Counted from the stretch's first letter, positions 33,471 through 42,960 are shown. The stretch is 64,000 nt of DNA from UTCFX2 sp963827155 (GCA_963827155.1 CAWGZV010000003.1:434001-498000), one strand, 5' to 3'. Notes: generated from the letters alone by a model not told the origin. Numbers and translations are program-made.

Positions 33471-34112
33471 TCAATCAAAGATTGTCTGCATGCCTGGTTG
33501 ATTAGCTGCCTGGAATGCATCTCGAATATGCCGCAGATGGGTCCGCTCTCCCGAGAGCTGTTTGGGAATTTCATCGATCCCAAAGAAGCTGACCTCACTG
33601 GTTTCGCTGCTAGTTTTGGCGCTTCCTTCGATAATTTCACATAGAAAGACCAGCTTATAGGCGTGGAAGAGCTCTAAGGGTTCGATCCGGTTGGCGTCGT
33701 AGACCCCGATCAACTTTACAGCTTTGACCCGAAAACCAAATTCTTCCCAAATTTCTCGAACTGCGGCTTCGGACGGGACATCCCCAACATCCGCCCAGCC
33801 TCCAGGCATCGTCCAGCCCCCATCCTGGCGTTCACGCACAAGCAGCAGCCTATCATTCTGAAAAACAGCTCCGCGCACGTCCACACGCGGCGTGGCATAC
33901 CCGGTTTGCACGCTGAATATCCGAACGGCGACATCTTTGTCCAAACAAGTGTATTCAGCGATGATTTCTGCTGCGATTTCGGTCAGCCGCTCATACCGAC
34001 CGACAGCGTAAGGATTTTCTGCATAATGCTTGCCGGTCTGGGAAAGCGCCTGAATTTCGCGGGCCCATTCCAACCAGCGAGCAGCTTTTACATCTGTGCC
34101 GGTGTGATTCAA
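33471..34112 (-). CDS. Nudix hydrolase with N-terminal NUDIX4-type domain
   Basis: 213 residues. The N-terminal third (RWLEWAREIQALSQTGKHYA) matches the extension found on ADP-ribose/nucleoside-diphosphate Nudix proteins. The Nudix box is GWADVGDVPSEAAVREIWEE followed by FG, with the catalytic REIWEE. It hydrolyses a nucleoside diphosphate linked to another group; the exact substrate is unknown. The start is TTG 34112 with AAGGG upstream. It is 10 bases after the molybdenum hydroxylase stop and may be part of the F420 operon. Confidence 0.88.
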   Translation of the reverse strand: MNHTGTDVKAARWLEWAREIQALSQTGKHYAENPYAVGRYERLTEIAAEIIAEYTCLDKDVAVRIFSVQTGYATPRVDVRGAVFQNDRLLLVRERQDGGWTMPGGWADVGDVPSEAAVREIWEEFGFRVKAVKLIGVYDANRIEPLELFHAYKLVFLCEIIEGSAKTSSETSEVSFFGIDEIPKQLSGERTHLRHIRDAFQAANQPGMQTIFD

Positions 34113-34122
34113 ACCCGTTCCC

Positions 34123-36948
34123 TTAATTGCTCTCAGGGTCTTTCATCAAACGAACAAGCTCTGCCTGATCAACCGGCATTCGATCGACGCGCACACCGAT
34201 GGCGTTGTAGATCGCATTCGTGATCGCCGGTGTGGTCGGGATGCTTACCAGCTCACCCACCCCTTTGGCGCCGTGTGGGCCAGCCTCGGAGGGATGTTCC
34301 ACAACAATCGGGATGATTTCGGGGGTCATCATGATGTTCGGCATCCTGTAGCGCGCAAGGTGATCCGTAAAGACCTTCCCCTCTTCAACGATAAACTCTT
34401 CGGTCAGCGCATGCCCGATGCCCATCATCGCGCCGCCTTCGATTTGTCCTTGTAATCCCAGCGGATTTAGCGCTCGACCTACATCGTTTGCTGTGATGAT
34501 CCGCAGCACCCGAACTTCACCGGTTCGTTTATTAACCTCAATTTCGGCGGCTTGAGCGCCAAATGAGAAGGCAAAATGCATGTCACCGCCCTCTCCAAGC
34601 GGTTTCGTCTCCGGCGCCCAATATTCATAGAGTGCCCTGGGCTCCCGACCTTCAGCCCGCATCGTCCCCACGACTTCACCCAGCGGGATCTTATGTCCAT
34701 TGACTTGCGCCAGGCCTTCCACAAAACGGATGTTCTGGGGAGGCTGGTCATACTTTTCGGCCAAAGTGGATGCAATCGCCTCCCGCAGCGTGCGTGCCGC
34801 ATGCAGCGCCGCGTTCCCGGTGACATAGGTCTGTCTGGATGCTGTGGTTGGTCCGCCGTCTGGGGTCAGATCGGTGTCCATGACCAGCACTCGCACCTGC
34901 GAAGACGGCAGGTTGAACTCTTCTGCGACGATCATCTGCAGCACCGTGACCAGACCTTGCCCAAGCTCTGCCGAAGAGGTTCGCACCTCCAGTGTTCCAT
35001 TTTCATAGAGCTCGACCTCTGCCCCGGCTTTGTCTGGAGCGCCGCCTCCGAGCCCGGTGTTCTTATAGGCTGCCGCAAACCCCCAGGCCCGCACCAGGTG
35101 ATGTTGTCCTTCAACCGGCTTGGCTGCGAATGGATTGGGTCCAGCAGCTTCCTTGAGCGTATGTTCAACCCGTTCGATGCTTTCCAGCAAACCGACGCTG
35201 TCTCGCAGCACCTGTCCGGTGGCGGTCACGCTTCCCACCCTCAAAGCGTTCAGCTTGCGGAGCTCGATCCGATCTAAATGGAGCTGCTCTGCAAGCATAT
35301 CCATCATGCTTTCAATTGCAAAAGTAGATTGCAGCACCCCAAAACCGCGAAAAGCGCCTGCTGGAGGATTGTTTGTATACATCGCATAGCAGTCTGCTTT
35401 TGAATTCGCGATTTCGTACGGTCCGGAGGAATGGGTGGTTGCACGGGTAAGAACCTTTTCGCCCAGTGAAGCGTAGGCGCCTGTATCGCCGTACAGCTCA
35501 GTTTCAGCAGCTGTCAGGCGGCCGTCCTTCTTCGCTCCGATCTTCACCCGGATTTGGGTGGCATGCCGCTTGGGATGCACCAGCAGGCTCTCGTGACGAT
35601 CGAAGAGCAGCTTCACCGGTTTTCCGGTGACCAGGGTCAGCATCGCTGCGTGGGTTTGCCCAGCAATATCTTCTTTGCCGCCAAATCCACCACCAACCAG
35701 TTGGCCGATGACCCGCACGCGTTCGTCCGGCCAGCCTAGCGATGCCGCAACCTGCCGGCGGTCGGAGTAAGGGATTTGCGAACCCACGAAAATCTCCAAT
35801 CGGCCGTCATCCGTCAACCGGGTGACGCAGCATTCCGGTTCCATGAACGCATGGTCGGTTGGCGCGGTATGGAAAGTGTGCTCAAGGATAATATCGGCTT
35901 CTTGGAAGCCTTGCTCGATATCCCCTTTTCGGACTTTGATATGCTTAAGCAGGTTTCCATTTGGGTGGAGCACAGGGGATTCCGGCTGCCGGGACTGGAC
36001 CGCGCTGCTCACGACCGGTTGGAGATCGTAATCCACTTCGATGAGATCCAGGGCGTCGCTGGCGATCTGGCGTGTCTCAGCGGCGACAATTGCTACTGCA
36101 TCGCCCACGTAGCGGACGCGCTCACCCACTCCAACCATCACCGGCCAGTCATTGATCACCAGCCCGTGATAGTGTTCTGCGGGGATGTCTTCAGCGGTCA
36201 GGACGGCAGCAACGCCGTGGAGGGTCTTTGCGCGCGAGATATCGATCCTTTTTACAAACGCATGCGGCACACCGGCTCGTTTAACCCGGGCATGCAGCAT
36301 CCCATCGAATTTTATATCATCCGTGTAGACTGCCTCACCGGTGACTTTGCCGATCGAGTCGGGGCGGGGTTGGAGCTGGCCGATCACTTTTTGATTGCCG
36401 CTGGTCGGGATGTAATCCGGTCCTTCAACCGGTTTTCCGGTTTCAATCGACTCCGCCGCTGCCTGGATTGCATTGACGATTGTAGGATAACCTGCACAGC
36501 GGCATAGGGTATCTTTCAATGCGTGGCGAATCTCGTCATCGCTTGGCTTTGGATTGCGCTGGAGCAGCGCAAAAGCCGTCATTAATTGACCGGGTATGCA
36601 GAAGCCGCATTGAACAGCCCCGTAGAGCACGAAAGCCTGCTGAAGCGGATGAAGCCCCGACAGTGCTTTCTGGAATTCTTCTTCATCCTGGCTCGTCCTT
36701 AATTGACCGGCCTGTTCTGCGAGCCCTTCAACGGTGATGACATTCTTCCCATTCACTTTCGCAGAAGGGTAAGTACACGATAATACTGGTTCCATATTTA
36801 CAAGCACCGTGCAGGCGCCGCATTCGGCTTCATTGCATCCAATCTTCGTGCCGGTAAGGTTCAAGCGCTCGCGCAGAAAATCGGCGAGCATTTCACCGGG
36901 TTTTGGCTCAGCAGATATCGATTTCCCGTTAACAATAAATTCGATCAT
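34123..36948 (-). CDS. Xanthine dehydrogenase-family molybdenum hydroxylase, fused [2Fe-2S] and molybdopterin subunits
   Basis: About 941 residues. The first ~160 residues are a CoxS-type iron-sulfur domain: GCNEAECGACTVLVN, QCGFCIPGQ and CRCAGYP ligate two [2Fe-2S] clusters. The rest is a CoxL-type molybdopterin domain: VGGGFGGKEDIAGQTHAAML, NNPPAGAFRGFGVLQ, GPTTASRQTYVTG, LQGQIEGGAMMGIGHAL and AKGVGELVSIPTTPAI. Such enzymes hydroxylate heterocycles or aldehydes. The FAD subunit gene is directly upstream. Substrate unknown; the motif differs from CO dehydrogenase, lacking its CSFR loop. Confidence 0.92.
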   Translation of the reverse strand: MIEFIVNGKSISAEPKPGEMLADFLRERLNLTGTKIGCNEAECGACTVLVNMEPVLSCTYPSAKVNGKNVITVEGLAEQAGQLRTSQDEEEFQKALSGLHPLQQAFVLYGAVQCGFCIPGQLMTAFALLQRNPKPSDDEIRHALKDTLCRCAGYPTIVNAIQAAAESIETGKPVEGPDYIPTSGNQKVIGQLQPRPDSIGKVTGEAVYTDDIKFDGMLHARVKRAGVPHAFVKRIDISRAKTLHGVAAVLTAEDIPAEHYHGLVINDWPVMVGVGERVRYVGDAVAIVAAETRQIASDALDLIEVDYDLQPVVSSAVQSRQPESPVLHPNGNLLKHIKVRKGDIEQGFQEADIILEHTFHTAPTDHAFMEPECCVTRLTDDGRLEIFVGSQIPYSDRRQVAASLGWPDERVRVIGQLVGGGFGGKEDIAGQTHAAMLTLVTGKPVKLLFDRHESLLVHPKRHATQIRVKIGAKKDGRLTAAETELYGDTGAYASLGEKVLTRATTHSSGPYEIANSKADCYAMYTNNPPAGAFRGFGVLQSTFAIESMMDMLAEQLHLDRIELRKLNALRVGSVTATGQVLRDSVGLLESIERVEHTLKEAAGPNPFAAKPVEGQHHLVRAWGFAAAYKNTGLGGGAPDKAGAEVELYENGTLEVRTSSAELGQGLVTVLQMIVAEEFNLPSSQVRVLVMDTDLTPDGGPTTASRQTYVTGNAALHAARTLREAIASTLAEKYDQPPQNIRFVEGLAQVNGHKIPLGEVVGTMRAEGREPRALYEYWAPETKPLGEGGDMHFAFSFGAQAAEIEVNKRTGEVRVLRIITANDVGRALNPLGLQGQIEGGAMMGIGHALTEEFIVEEGKVFTDHLARYRMPNIMMTPEIIPIVVEHPSEAGPHGAKGVGELVSIPTTPAITNAIYNAIGVRVDRMPVDQAELVRLMKDPESN

Positions 36949-36953
36949 CTCAA

Positions 36954-37890
36954 TCACCCGTTGATCTTTTCATGCGCCCGCTGATACGCGGTTTGGGTTG
37001 TCTCTTCCAACAGCACGCCCGCCATTTTTACCCGGTATTCGGCCGTCGAGCGGTGAGGACTGGTGCGAAAATGAGTCTCAGCGAGCAGGGATAGCAGCGC
37101 CTTGTCGATGGCTGCTGGTTCAAGCGCTGATCCGCGCAGCGCGGCTTCTGTTTGTTTGGCTCGCATCGGGATTGGTCCGGCAGGGCCGATCGAGATCCTG
37201 ATATCCTGGATGGATTCTCCGTCGAGCTCCAACCAGACAGCCATATTCAGGATCGCGATCGCTACCCCTTGTGGGCGCATAATCCGGCGGAACGCCGAAC
37301 CCTGATTGGCGCTCCAAAGAGGGATATGGAAACCGACCAGGAGCTCCCGCCGTGGATCCAGCGCGGATTTACCCGGACCGCGGAAAAGATCTGTGAGTGG
37401 GAGCATACAGCGGTTCTCGAGGCGGTTCTCGGGGCGGTTCTCGAGTTCGGTTCTCGAACTCATTCTCCAGGCTGGCTACCTCAGCTTTTGCACCGAGCGC
37501 CAGCAAAGAGATCGTTCCATCTGCTGCCGGCAGGGCATGACCGACATTCCCGCCCAGGGTTGCGGTATTGCGCACCTGCGGACCGCCGATCAGACTGCCC
37601 GCATCCAACAGCGCCTGGGCATGCTTAAGCACCAGTGAGGAGGCGACGACTTGATTCAACGGCAAACCCGCGCCGATAAATAAAGCCTCAGACCGCTCTT
37701 CGATCAGGCGCATCTCAGGAATTTCAGTGACATCTACCAGCGTATCGATGGGTGGATGGCGGCCTTGCTGAAGATCTAGCAAGAGATCAGTTCCGCCAGC
37801 TACAGGACGGGCCTCGCCGGGTGTGTCAGCAAGCACGGCAAGAGCGTCCCTGACTGAATGGGCAATGTGGTAATGATTCCAGCTTGTCAT
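36954..37890 (-). CDS. FAD-binding subunit of the molybdenum hydroxylase (CoxM-like, frameshifted in a repeat)
   Basis: Repaired length about 312 residues. The N-terminal frame (37890 to about 37447) has YHIAHSVRDALAVL, ARPVAGGTDLLLDLQ and GPQVRNTATLGGNVGHALPA, which bind FAD. The C-terminal frame (about 37447 to 36954) has RRELLVGFHIP, IMRPQGVAIAI and DIRISIGPAGPIPMRAK. The frame change lies in a 12-base tandem repeat (37411-37456) where one unit is 13 bases long. It is the first gene of the minus-strand block and overlaps a structured leader. Confidence 0.88.
37411..37456 (-). repeat. 12-bp tandem repeat inside the CoxM-like gene
   Basis: CGGTTCTCG starts at 37411, 37423, 37435 and 37448 on the plus strand, so spacings are 12, 12 and 13. 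A 12-base unit preserves frame; the single 13-base unit causes the frameshift. It would encode repeats of Glu-Asn-Arg. Confidence 0.8.
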
Positions 37891-38009
37891 GGATCGGCGC
37901 TTTACCTTTCACGGAGATTCGGACGGAGGCGCTTTTCGACGGGCGGCTGTCCAGGTGGGGTGCACTGCCCGACGCCGGCGCAGGAAAACCTTGCGACGAC
38001 CACCGATCC
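37891..38009 (-). ncRNA. Structured leader, candidate riboswitch upstream of the Mo/F420 operon
   Basis: GGATCGG (38009-38003) pairs with CCGATCC (37897-37891), a perfect 7-bp closing stem whose 3' strand touches the ATG at 37890. Inside are a hairpin CGCAAGG-TTTT-CCTGCG and a G/C-rich CGGGC/GCCCG arm, then GTGAAAGGTAAAGCG. This layout fits a metabolite-sensing leader that hides the start codon. A molybdenum-cofactor or related riboswitch is suspected from the gene context only; I cannot verify the family consensus. Confidence 0.5.
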
Positions 38010-38017
38010 AACTTCCG

Positions 38018-38046
38018 TTATTTTAACACGGATTGAAGCTTGTCAA
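38018..38046 (-). promoter_or_regulatory. Promoter of the Mo/F420 operon
   Basis: TTGACA (38046-38041) with -10 TAAAAT (38025-38020, 15-base spacer) or AAATAA (38023-38018, 17-base spacer). Transcription would start near 38012, at the 5' edge of the structured leader. Confidence 0.65.
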
Positions 38047-38165
38047 TTAAACATTCATCCCATCTCCAGGTACTGACTACCGATCCCCCGGCTCTCAGCT
38101 TCAACCAATCTGATTATGATGGACTGGGTTTATAATTGCATATTCTTGTAAATGGAGAAGGAATC

Positions 38166-38630
38166 ATGTGGGAAGGAAAGTTGGTATCCATCAACGTAAC
38201 GGATGAAGCAGGAGCGCAAATGCGATCCGTTGAGCATGTTAATGCTGTCGCTGGCAAAGGTTTAGAAGGCGATCGCTATTTTGCCGGGACTGGCTCATAT
38301 TCGCAGAAACAAGACGGTTTAAGGCAGGTCACATTTATTGAAATTGAGGCGGTTCAGGCTTTACAATCCGAGGTGTCTATTTCTCTCGAACCTGGTTCAA
38401 CCAGGCGGAACCTGGTAACGCAGGGGGTTCCCCTCAACCACCTGGTGGGGAAGACCTTTATAGTTGGGCAGGTGACCTTTCGTGGGCTGCTGCTCTGCGA
38501 GCCCTGCCAGAATCTTGCCAATATGACCGAAGCAGGCGTGCTTCCAGCGTTGATCCATCGTGGTGGATTGCGAGCTGAAATTTTGACCTCAGGTGCCATT
38601 CAAACTGGCGACCCGATCCGGCCGACCTAA
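38166..38630 (+). CDS. MOSC-domain protein
   Basis: About 154 residues from ATG 38166, preceded by AAGGA. Family features: GKGLEGDRYFAGTGSYS, STRRNLVTQGVPLNHLVGKT and LLCEPCQNL. MOSC proteins use or transfer sulfur on the molybdenum cofactor; stand-alone short ones such as YiiM act as hydroxylaminopurine or N-oxide reductases. It lies divergent from the Mo/F420 operon, so a link to its enzymes is plausible. Substrate not assigned. Confidence 0.88.
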   Translation: MWEGKLVSINVTDEAGAQMRSVEHVNAVAGKGLEGDRYFAGTGSYSQKQDGLRQVTFIEIEAVQALQSEVSISLEPGSTRRNLVTQGVPLNHLVGKTFIVGQVTFRGLLLCEPCQNLANMTEAGVLPALIHRGGLRAEILTSGAIQTGDPIRPT

Positions 38631-38676
38631 AGAAATTCAAGTCATTATTACATCATACAAAGGGAGATTTCGATCT

Positions 38677-40059
38677 ATGGGTGCAACGCAGTTGGACGAA
38701 GCGCTGGCATATATCCAAAAAACGCAAAGCCAGACGCTGGATGAGCTAAAATCATTTGTGGCAATTCCATCCATTTCAACCGATTCGAAAGCGAAACCAG
38801 ATATGGTTCGCGCTGCCGAATGGCTGGAATCAAAGCTGAAATCATTAAATTTTGAGCGAGTGGAAATCTTCCCGACACCTGGAGCGCCAATTGTGGTTGG
38901 GGAATCCCTCAAAGCCGGGCCGAATCGACCAACTGTGTTGGTTTACGGGCATTACGATGTCCAACCGGTTGAACCGCTCGAGCTTTGGGAAAGCATGCCT
39001 TTCGAGCCTGAAGTGCGCGGAGAGCATCTATTTGGGCGAGGCGCTTCAGATATGAAAGGCCAGCTGATAACCGTTCTGGCAGCCGTTGAAGCCTTCAAAC
39101 AAACGGGTGAATCCTTGCCGGTTAATCTCAAGTTCATTGTAGAAGGCGAAGAGGAAATCGGCTCTCCAAACCTGGAGAAATTTATCCTTGAGCACCAGAA
39201 CCGCCTCACCAGCGATTTTGCCCTAAATCCAGACGCAGGCATGATCGGTGAGCGGTATCCAACCATTACATTTGGTCTGCGCGGGCTCTCTTATTTTGAG
39301 ATCCGTCTGACTGGGCCGGATCACGACCTGCACTCCGGATTGTTCGGGGGGACTGTGCACAACCCAGCCCAGGTTCTGACCGAGTTGATCTCCGGGATGC
39401 ATGACAGCAAAGGCAAAGTAACGCTGCCGGGATTTTACGATAAAGTCCGCGATCTCGACGAAGATGAACGCAAGGAGCTCGCCAGGCTCCCCATGAATGC
39501 GGAATTCTACTTAAGCCAGACAGGCTGCCCGGATTTATATGGTGAAGAAGGCTATACTCCGCTCGAGCGAGTGACCGCCCGCCCAACCCTGGAAGTAAAC
39601 GGTTTACTCTCCGGTTTTACTGGCGAAGGCTCTAAGACTGTGCTGCCGTCAAAGGCGATGGCAAAGATTTCCACTCGCCTGGTACCAGACCAGGATCCAT
39701 TTGAAGTGCGCCAGCAGCTTATGGCTTACCTGGAAGAGCGAGTGCCAGCTACCATTCGTTGGGAGCTTGTCCTGCATTCGACCGGCTACCCATCGATCAC
39801 CGACCGCCGCCACCCGGCAGTTCTCGCCATGAGCAAAGCCCTTGAGGAAACCTGGGGCAAGCGCCCGCTTTATCGCCGTGAGGGAGGCAGCATCCCGGTC
39901 GTTGCTCAGCTCCAGCACCACCTTGGGATCGAATCGGTGCTTACTGGTTTTAGCCTTCCTGAGGACAACTTGCACGCGCCGAATGAGAGGCTCCACTTGC
40001 CCACTTTCGAGCGGGGGGTGCTGACGATGGCGCGTTTTCTAAGTTACGTGGGTCGCTGA
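38677..40059 (+). CDS. M20-family metallopeptidase (dipeptidase-like)
   Basis: About 460 residues. Zinc-site motifs: TVLVYGHYDVQPVEPLELW, LFGRGASDMKGQL, FIVEGEEEIGSPN and SDFALNPDAGM, with a dimerisation domain containing GPDHDLHSGLFGGTVHNPA and a final ligand His near EDNLHAPNE. It resembles cytosolic non-specific dipeptidases and related M20 enzymes. Start ATG 38677 has GGGAG 11 bases upstream; an earlier frame extension does not look like the family. Confidence 0.9.
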   Translation: MGATQLDEALAYIQKTQSQTLDELKSFVAIPSISTDSKAKPDMVRAAEWLESKLKSLNFERVEIFPTPGAPIVVGESLKAGPNRPTVLVYGHYDVQPVEPLELWESMPFEPEVRGEHLFGRGASDMKGQLITVLAAVEAFKQTGESLPVNLKFIVEGEEEIGSPNLEKFILEHQNRLTSDFALNPDAGMIGERYPTITFGLRGLSYFEIRLTGPDHDLHSGLFGGTVHNPAQVLTELISGMHDSKGKVTLPGFYDKVRDLDEDERKELARLPMNAEFYLSQTGCPDLYGEEGYTPLERVTARPTLEVNGLLSGFTGEGSKTVLPSKAMAKISTRLVPDQDPFEVRQQLMAYLEERVPATIRWELVLHSTGYPSITDRRHPAVLAMSKALEETWGKRPLYRREGGSIPVVAQLQHHLGIESVLTGFSLPEDNLHAPNERLHLPTFERGVLTMARFLSYVGR

Positions 40060-40118
40060 ATTCATTGGTGGCGCGATTGGCGACCGTCCTTTATTTGTGT
40101 TTCTAATGGTAGGAGCTT

Positions 40119-41000
40119 ATGAACGAAAGATTACCGACATATGGTGGACAGGCAGTTATTGAAGGTGTGATGATGCGCGGTTCGCAGAATGTGGCCATTG
40201 CCATGCGAGCCCCTGATAATCAAATCGTCCTGCACACAGAACCGCTGTCCGCGGTGTACCGCAGTAAGCTGACAAAAACCCCGTTTCTGCGCGGCCTGAT
40301 TGGTCTATGGGATGCCCTGGGTTTAGGGATGCGCGCCCTGACGATTTCTGCAAACACCCAGACCGGTGAAGATGAAAAGATCGAAGGTCCGGCGCTCTAT
40401 CTGACGATCGGAATTTCACTCACGTTGGGAATCGGGATTTTCTTCCTCGCCCCTGCAGTGGCTGGTCAGCTGAGCGAGCATTACTTAAGGATCAACGCCT
40501 GGTGGGGAAATCTGATCGAGGGGCTGCTTCGGCTCGCCCTGCTGATCGGCTACATCTGGGCGATGGGGAATATTTCGGAAATCCGCCGGGTGTTTGCATA
40601 TCACGGCGCCGAACACAAGACGATCAACGCCTTTGAAGCAGGTGCAGATCTGACGCCGGAAAATGTCTCCCATTTCTCACTCGAACATCCTCGCTGCGGC
40701 ACCTCCTTCCTGCTGACCCTGGTCCTGCTCTCGATAATTTTTTTCAGTCTGCTGGGTCCACTTCCCATGGGAGTACGCCTGCTCAGCCGTATCTTGCTTC
40801 TCCCGGTATTGGCGGGTGTAGCGTATGAGTATATCCGCTGGACTGCCCGCCATCTTGAATGGGGCTGGGTGCGCCAGCTGATCAAACCTAACATGGCTTT
40901 ACAGCGGCTGACGACGCGCGAGCCCTCGATGGAAATGCTGGAAGTTTCGATCGCTGCTTTTAATGCCATGAAAGCCAAGGAGTTTGAAGTCGCGGTTTGA
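40119..41000 (+). CDS. DUF1385 membrane protein
   Basis: 293 residues, with YGGQAVIEGVMMRGSQNVAI at the N-terminus, YHGAEHKTINAFEAG and SLEHPRCGTSFLLTL, all typical of DUF1385. Four or five hydrophobic segments (for example YLTIGISLTLGIGIFFLAPA) predict a membrane protein. The molecular role of the family is unknown. AGGAG precedes the ATG. Confidence 0.92.
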   Translation: MNERLPTYGGQAVIEGVMMRGSQNVAIAMRAPDNQIVLHTEPLSAVYRSKLTKTPFLRGLIGLWDALGLGMRALTISANTQTGEDEKIEGPALYLTIGISLTLGIGIFFLAPAVAGQLSEHYLRINAWWGNLIEGLLRLALLIGYIWAMGNISEIRRVFAYHGAEHKTINAFEAGADLTPENVSHFSLEHPRCGTSFLLTLVLLSIIFFSLLGPLPMGVRLLSRILLLPVLAGVAYEYIRWTARHLEWGWVRQLIKPNMALQRLTTREPSMEMLEVSIAAFNAMKAKEFEVAV

Positions 41001-41053
41001 AAATGGCTGTTTTTTTACCTGTCCGGTTAACTTGAATAAAGAAATTGAGCAGC

Positions 41054-42460
41054 ATGGTGGAAAAGCCCTCGATCCGGATGCGATATTTGATCGTCGTCAT
41101 GCTGCTCGCTGGATCCATGGTTGCGGCAAGCTGCAGTATTGGAGGAAATTTTTTCTCTCCATCCCCAACTGCAGCTCCCACTCAGCAGCCTACCGACACG
41201 GATGTTGCTCTCCCAGATCTCGTCATTCAATCTGTCAGCATTTACAGTGAATCGGGGAATGTCTGCCCCTCGCCGGATCAAGAGTACAAAGTCCGGATCC
41301 GGGTAAGAAACCAGGGAAATTCTCGCTCAGGACCTTTCTTTGTCCAGCTGAATCTGGACCAGCAGCTTGTAAACACCCAGCTCTTGCCCGGGCAGTCTGT
41401 GGACCTGATTTTTCCGGAATTGCTGCCCAATTCTCGCGCGATTGTGGATGTGACCTCTATGGTGGTGGAGCGAGACGAAAGCAATAATCAGGTATTCCAG
41501 CGGTTGGGCCTCCCGACTCCCATCCCAGAATGCATTGCAACGGCAACGCCCATAATTAAATCCCTGGAATCAACCGCCGTCCTGGAAGGTCATGATGCTA
41601 AGGTCTGGGATGTTAAATTTTCTCCCGATGGGCGCACGATCGCATCTGGCTCGGTGGATGACACCCTACGCTTGTGGGCTGTCGAACCGCCGCGGTTGAT
41701 CCGCACCATCGAAGGACACCCCTTCCCTGTTCTCAAAGTGGAATTTACTCCAAACGGTGTGGAGCTTCTGACTGGTTCTACAGATGGCGCCTTGCGGATC
41801 TGGCAGGTCTCAACCGGACGACTTTTGAAAACCCTAGAAGGACACGTAGACTGGATCACTGGTCTGGATATCGCGAAAGATGGCAAATGGTTGGCTTCGT
41901 CGGCAGAAGATGCTACCGTGCGTCTGTGGCGCATGCCGGCAGGTTCTCCCGTTCAGATCATCGACGAGGGTATGGCTGGAGCAAACAGTGTGACATTCAC
42001 GCCAGACGCCTATGCTGTTGCCTGGGGGGAGACCAGCGGGATTGTCCGCATCCGCACCATCAGCGGTGTCTGGCTTCAGACCTGGCAGGCTTCCAGCCAG
42101 TCCATTACCAGCCTCGCCTTTTCTCCGAATGGAGAAATCCTTGCTACCGGCACCGAAGATGGGACGATCGGGATCTGGAGTATGAAAGATAACAGTCAGA
42201 TCCAATCGCTGCGTGGGCATGCCCAGCTCGTCAGTGATCTCGCTTTCTCACCGGATGGCGCCTGGTTGGTCTCGGCTTCTTCTGATGCCTCACTTCGTCT
42301 TTGGAGTTTTACAGAAGGAACATTCCTGGCGGTGCCCGTGGTTGTTTTTCAAGGGCACACCGGACCTGTCACCAGTGTGGACTTTTCACCCACTCAGAAC
42401 CTGGTCGTCTCTGGTTCTGACGACGGCACGATTCGGTTGTGGCAAGTGCCGCAGGAGTGA
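41054..42460 (+). CDS. WD40-repeat lipoprotein with CARDB-like domain
   Basis: About 468 residues. The N-terminal signal ends in a lipobox, MVAASC, so the protein is lipid anchored outside the membrane. Residues about 50-150 (LPDLVIQSVSIYSES, YKVRIRVRNQGNSRSGPFFV) resemble a CARDB adhesion-like domain. Residues about 170-468 form seven WD40 blades, for example VWDVKFSPDGRTIASGSVDD and VTSVDFSPTQNLVVSGSDDG. The role is probably protein-protein contact. Converges with the yjbQ gene. Confidence 0.9.
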   Translation: MVEKPSIRMRYLIVVMLLAGSMVAASCSIGGNFFSPSPTAAPTQQPTDTDVALPDLVIQSVSIYSESGNVCPSPDQEYKVRIRVRNQGNSRSGPFFVQLNLDQQLVNTQLLPGQSVDLIFPELLPNSRAIVDVTSMVVERDESNNQVFQRLGLPTPIPECIATATPIIKSLESTAVLEGHDAKVWDVKFSPDGRTIASGSVDDTLRLWAVEPPRLIRTIEGHPFPVLKVEFTPNGVELLTGSTDGALRIWQVSTGRLLKTLEGHVDWITGLDIAKDGKWLASSAEDATVRLWRMPAGSPVQIIDEGMAGANSVTFTPDAYAVAWGETSGIVRIRTISGVWLQTWQASSQSITSLAFSPNGEILATGTEDGTIGIWSMKDNSQIQSLRGHAQLVSDLAFSPDGAWLVSASSDASLRLWSFTEGTFLAVPVVVFQGHTGPVTSVDFSPTQNLVVSGSDDGTIRLWQVPQE

Positions 42461-42470
42461 TCCGGTACCC

Positions 42471-42890
42471 TTATTCCCCGATCAGCTGGATGATCAGCTC
42501 ACGGCGGCGCGGGCGGTTATCGAAATCCAGGTAAACGATCTGCTGCCAGGTCCCTAACGTCAGCCTTCCCGAGATAAATGGGATTGTAAGTGAAGCTTTT
42601 TGCAGTGCCGCCCGGACATGGCTGAATCCGTTGCCGTCGCCCCAATGCGCATCATGCTGGTATGCCCGGTTTGTTGGGACGATTTCGTCAAAAAGTCGTT
42701 TCAAGTCGCTGACTGCACCGGATTCATATTCGATCGTCGTGATTCCGCTGGTGGATGAAGGACAGAACAGCGTTGCGATTCCATCCTTCATGCCAGATTT
42801 ATCGATGACTTCCTCGACCTCTTGAGTGATGTCGAGGATATCCGCACTCCCGCGCGTGCTGAAGTTAATCGATGTGCTTTTAACGCTCAT
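42471..42890 (-). CDS. YjbQ/UPF0047 family protein
   Basis: 139 residues with IATLFCPSSTSGITTIEYE, HDAHWGDGNGFSHVRAAL and LGTWQQIVYLDFDNRPRRR, the family signature. YjbQ has weak secondary thiamine-phosphate synthase activity in some bacteria; the physiological role is not settled. The gene stands alone on the minus strand, tail to tail with the WD40 gene. Confidence 0.9.
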   Translation of the reverse strand: MSVKSTSINFSTRGSADILDITQEVEEVIDKSGMKDGIATLFCPSSTSGITTIEYESGAVSDLKRLFDEIVPTNRAYQHDAHWGDGNGFSHVRAALQKASLTIPFISGRLTLGTWQQIVYLDFDNRPRRRELIIQLIGE

Positions 42891-42960
42891 ATTCCCAATT
42901 ATATCCAGAGCCTCGTCAGAAAGTGGATGAATTGAGTACGGTGATCCGGTTCCGAGAATT

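Noticed and set aside
34123..36948. Carbon monoxide dehydrogenase large subunit
   Set aside because: The active-site Cys loop of CoxL (CSFR) is not seen; a general molybdenum hydroxylase is safer.
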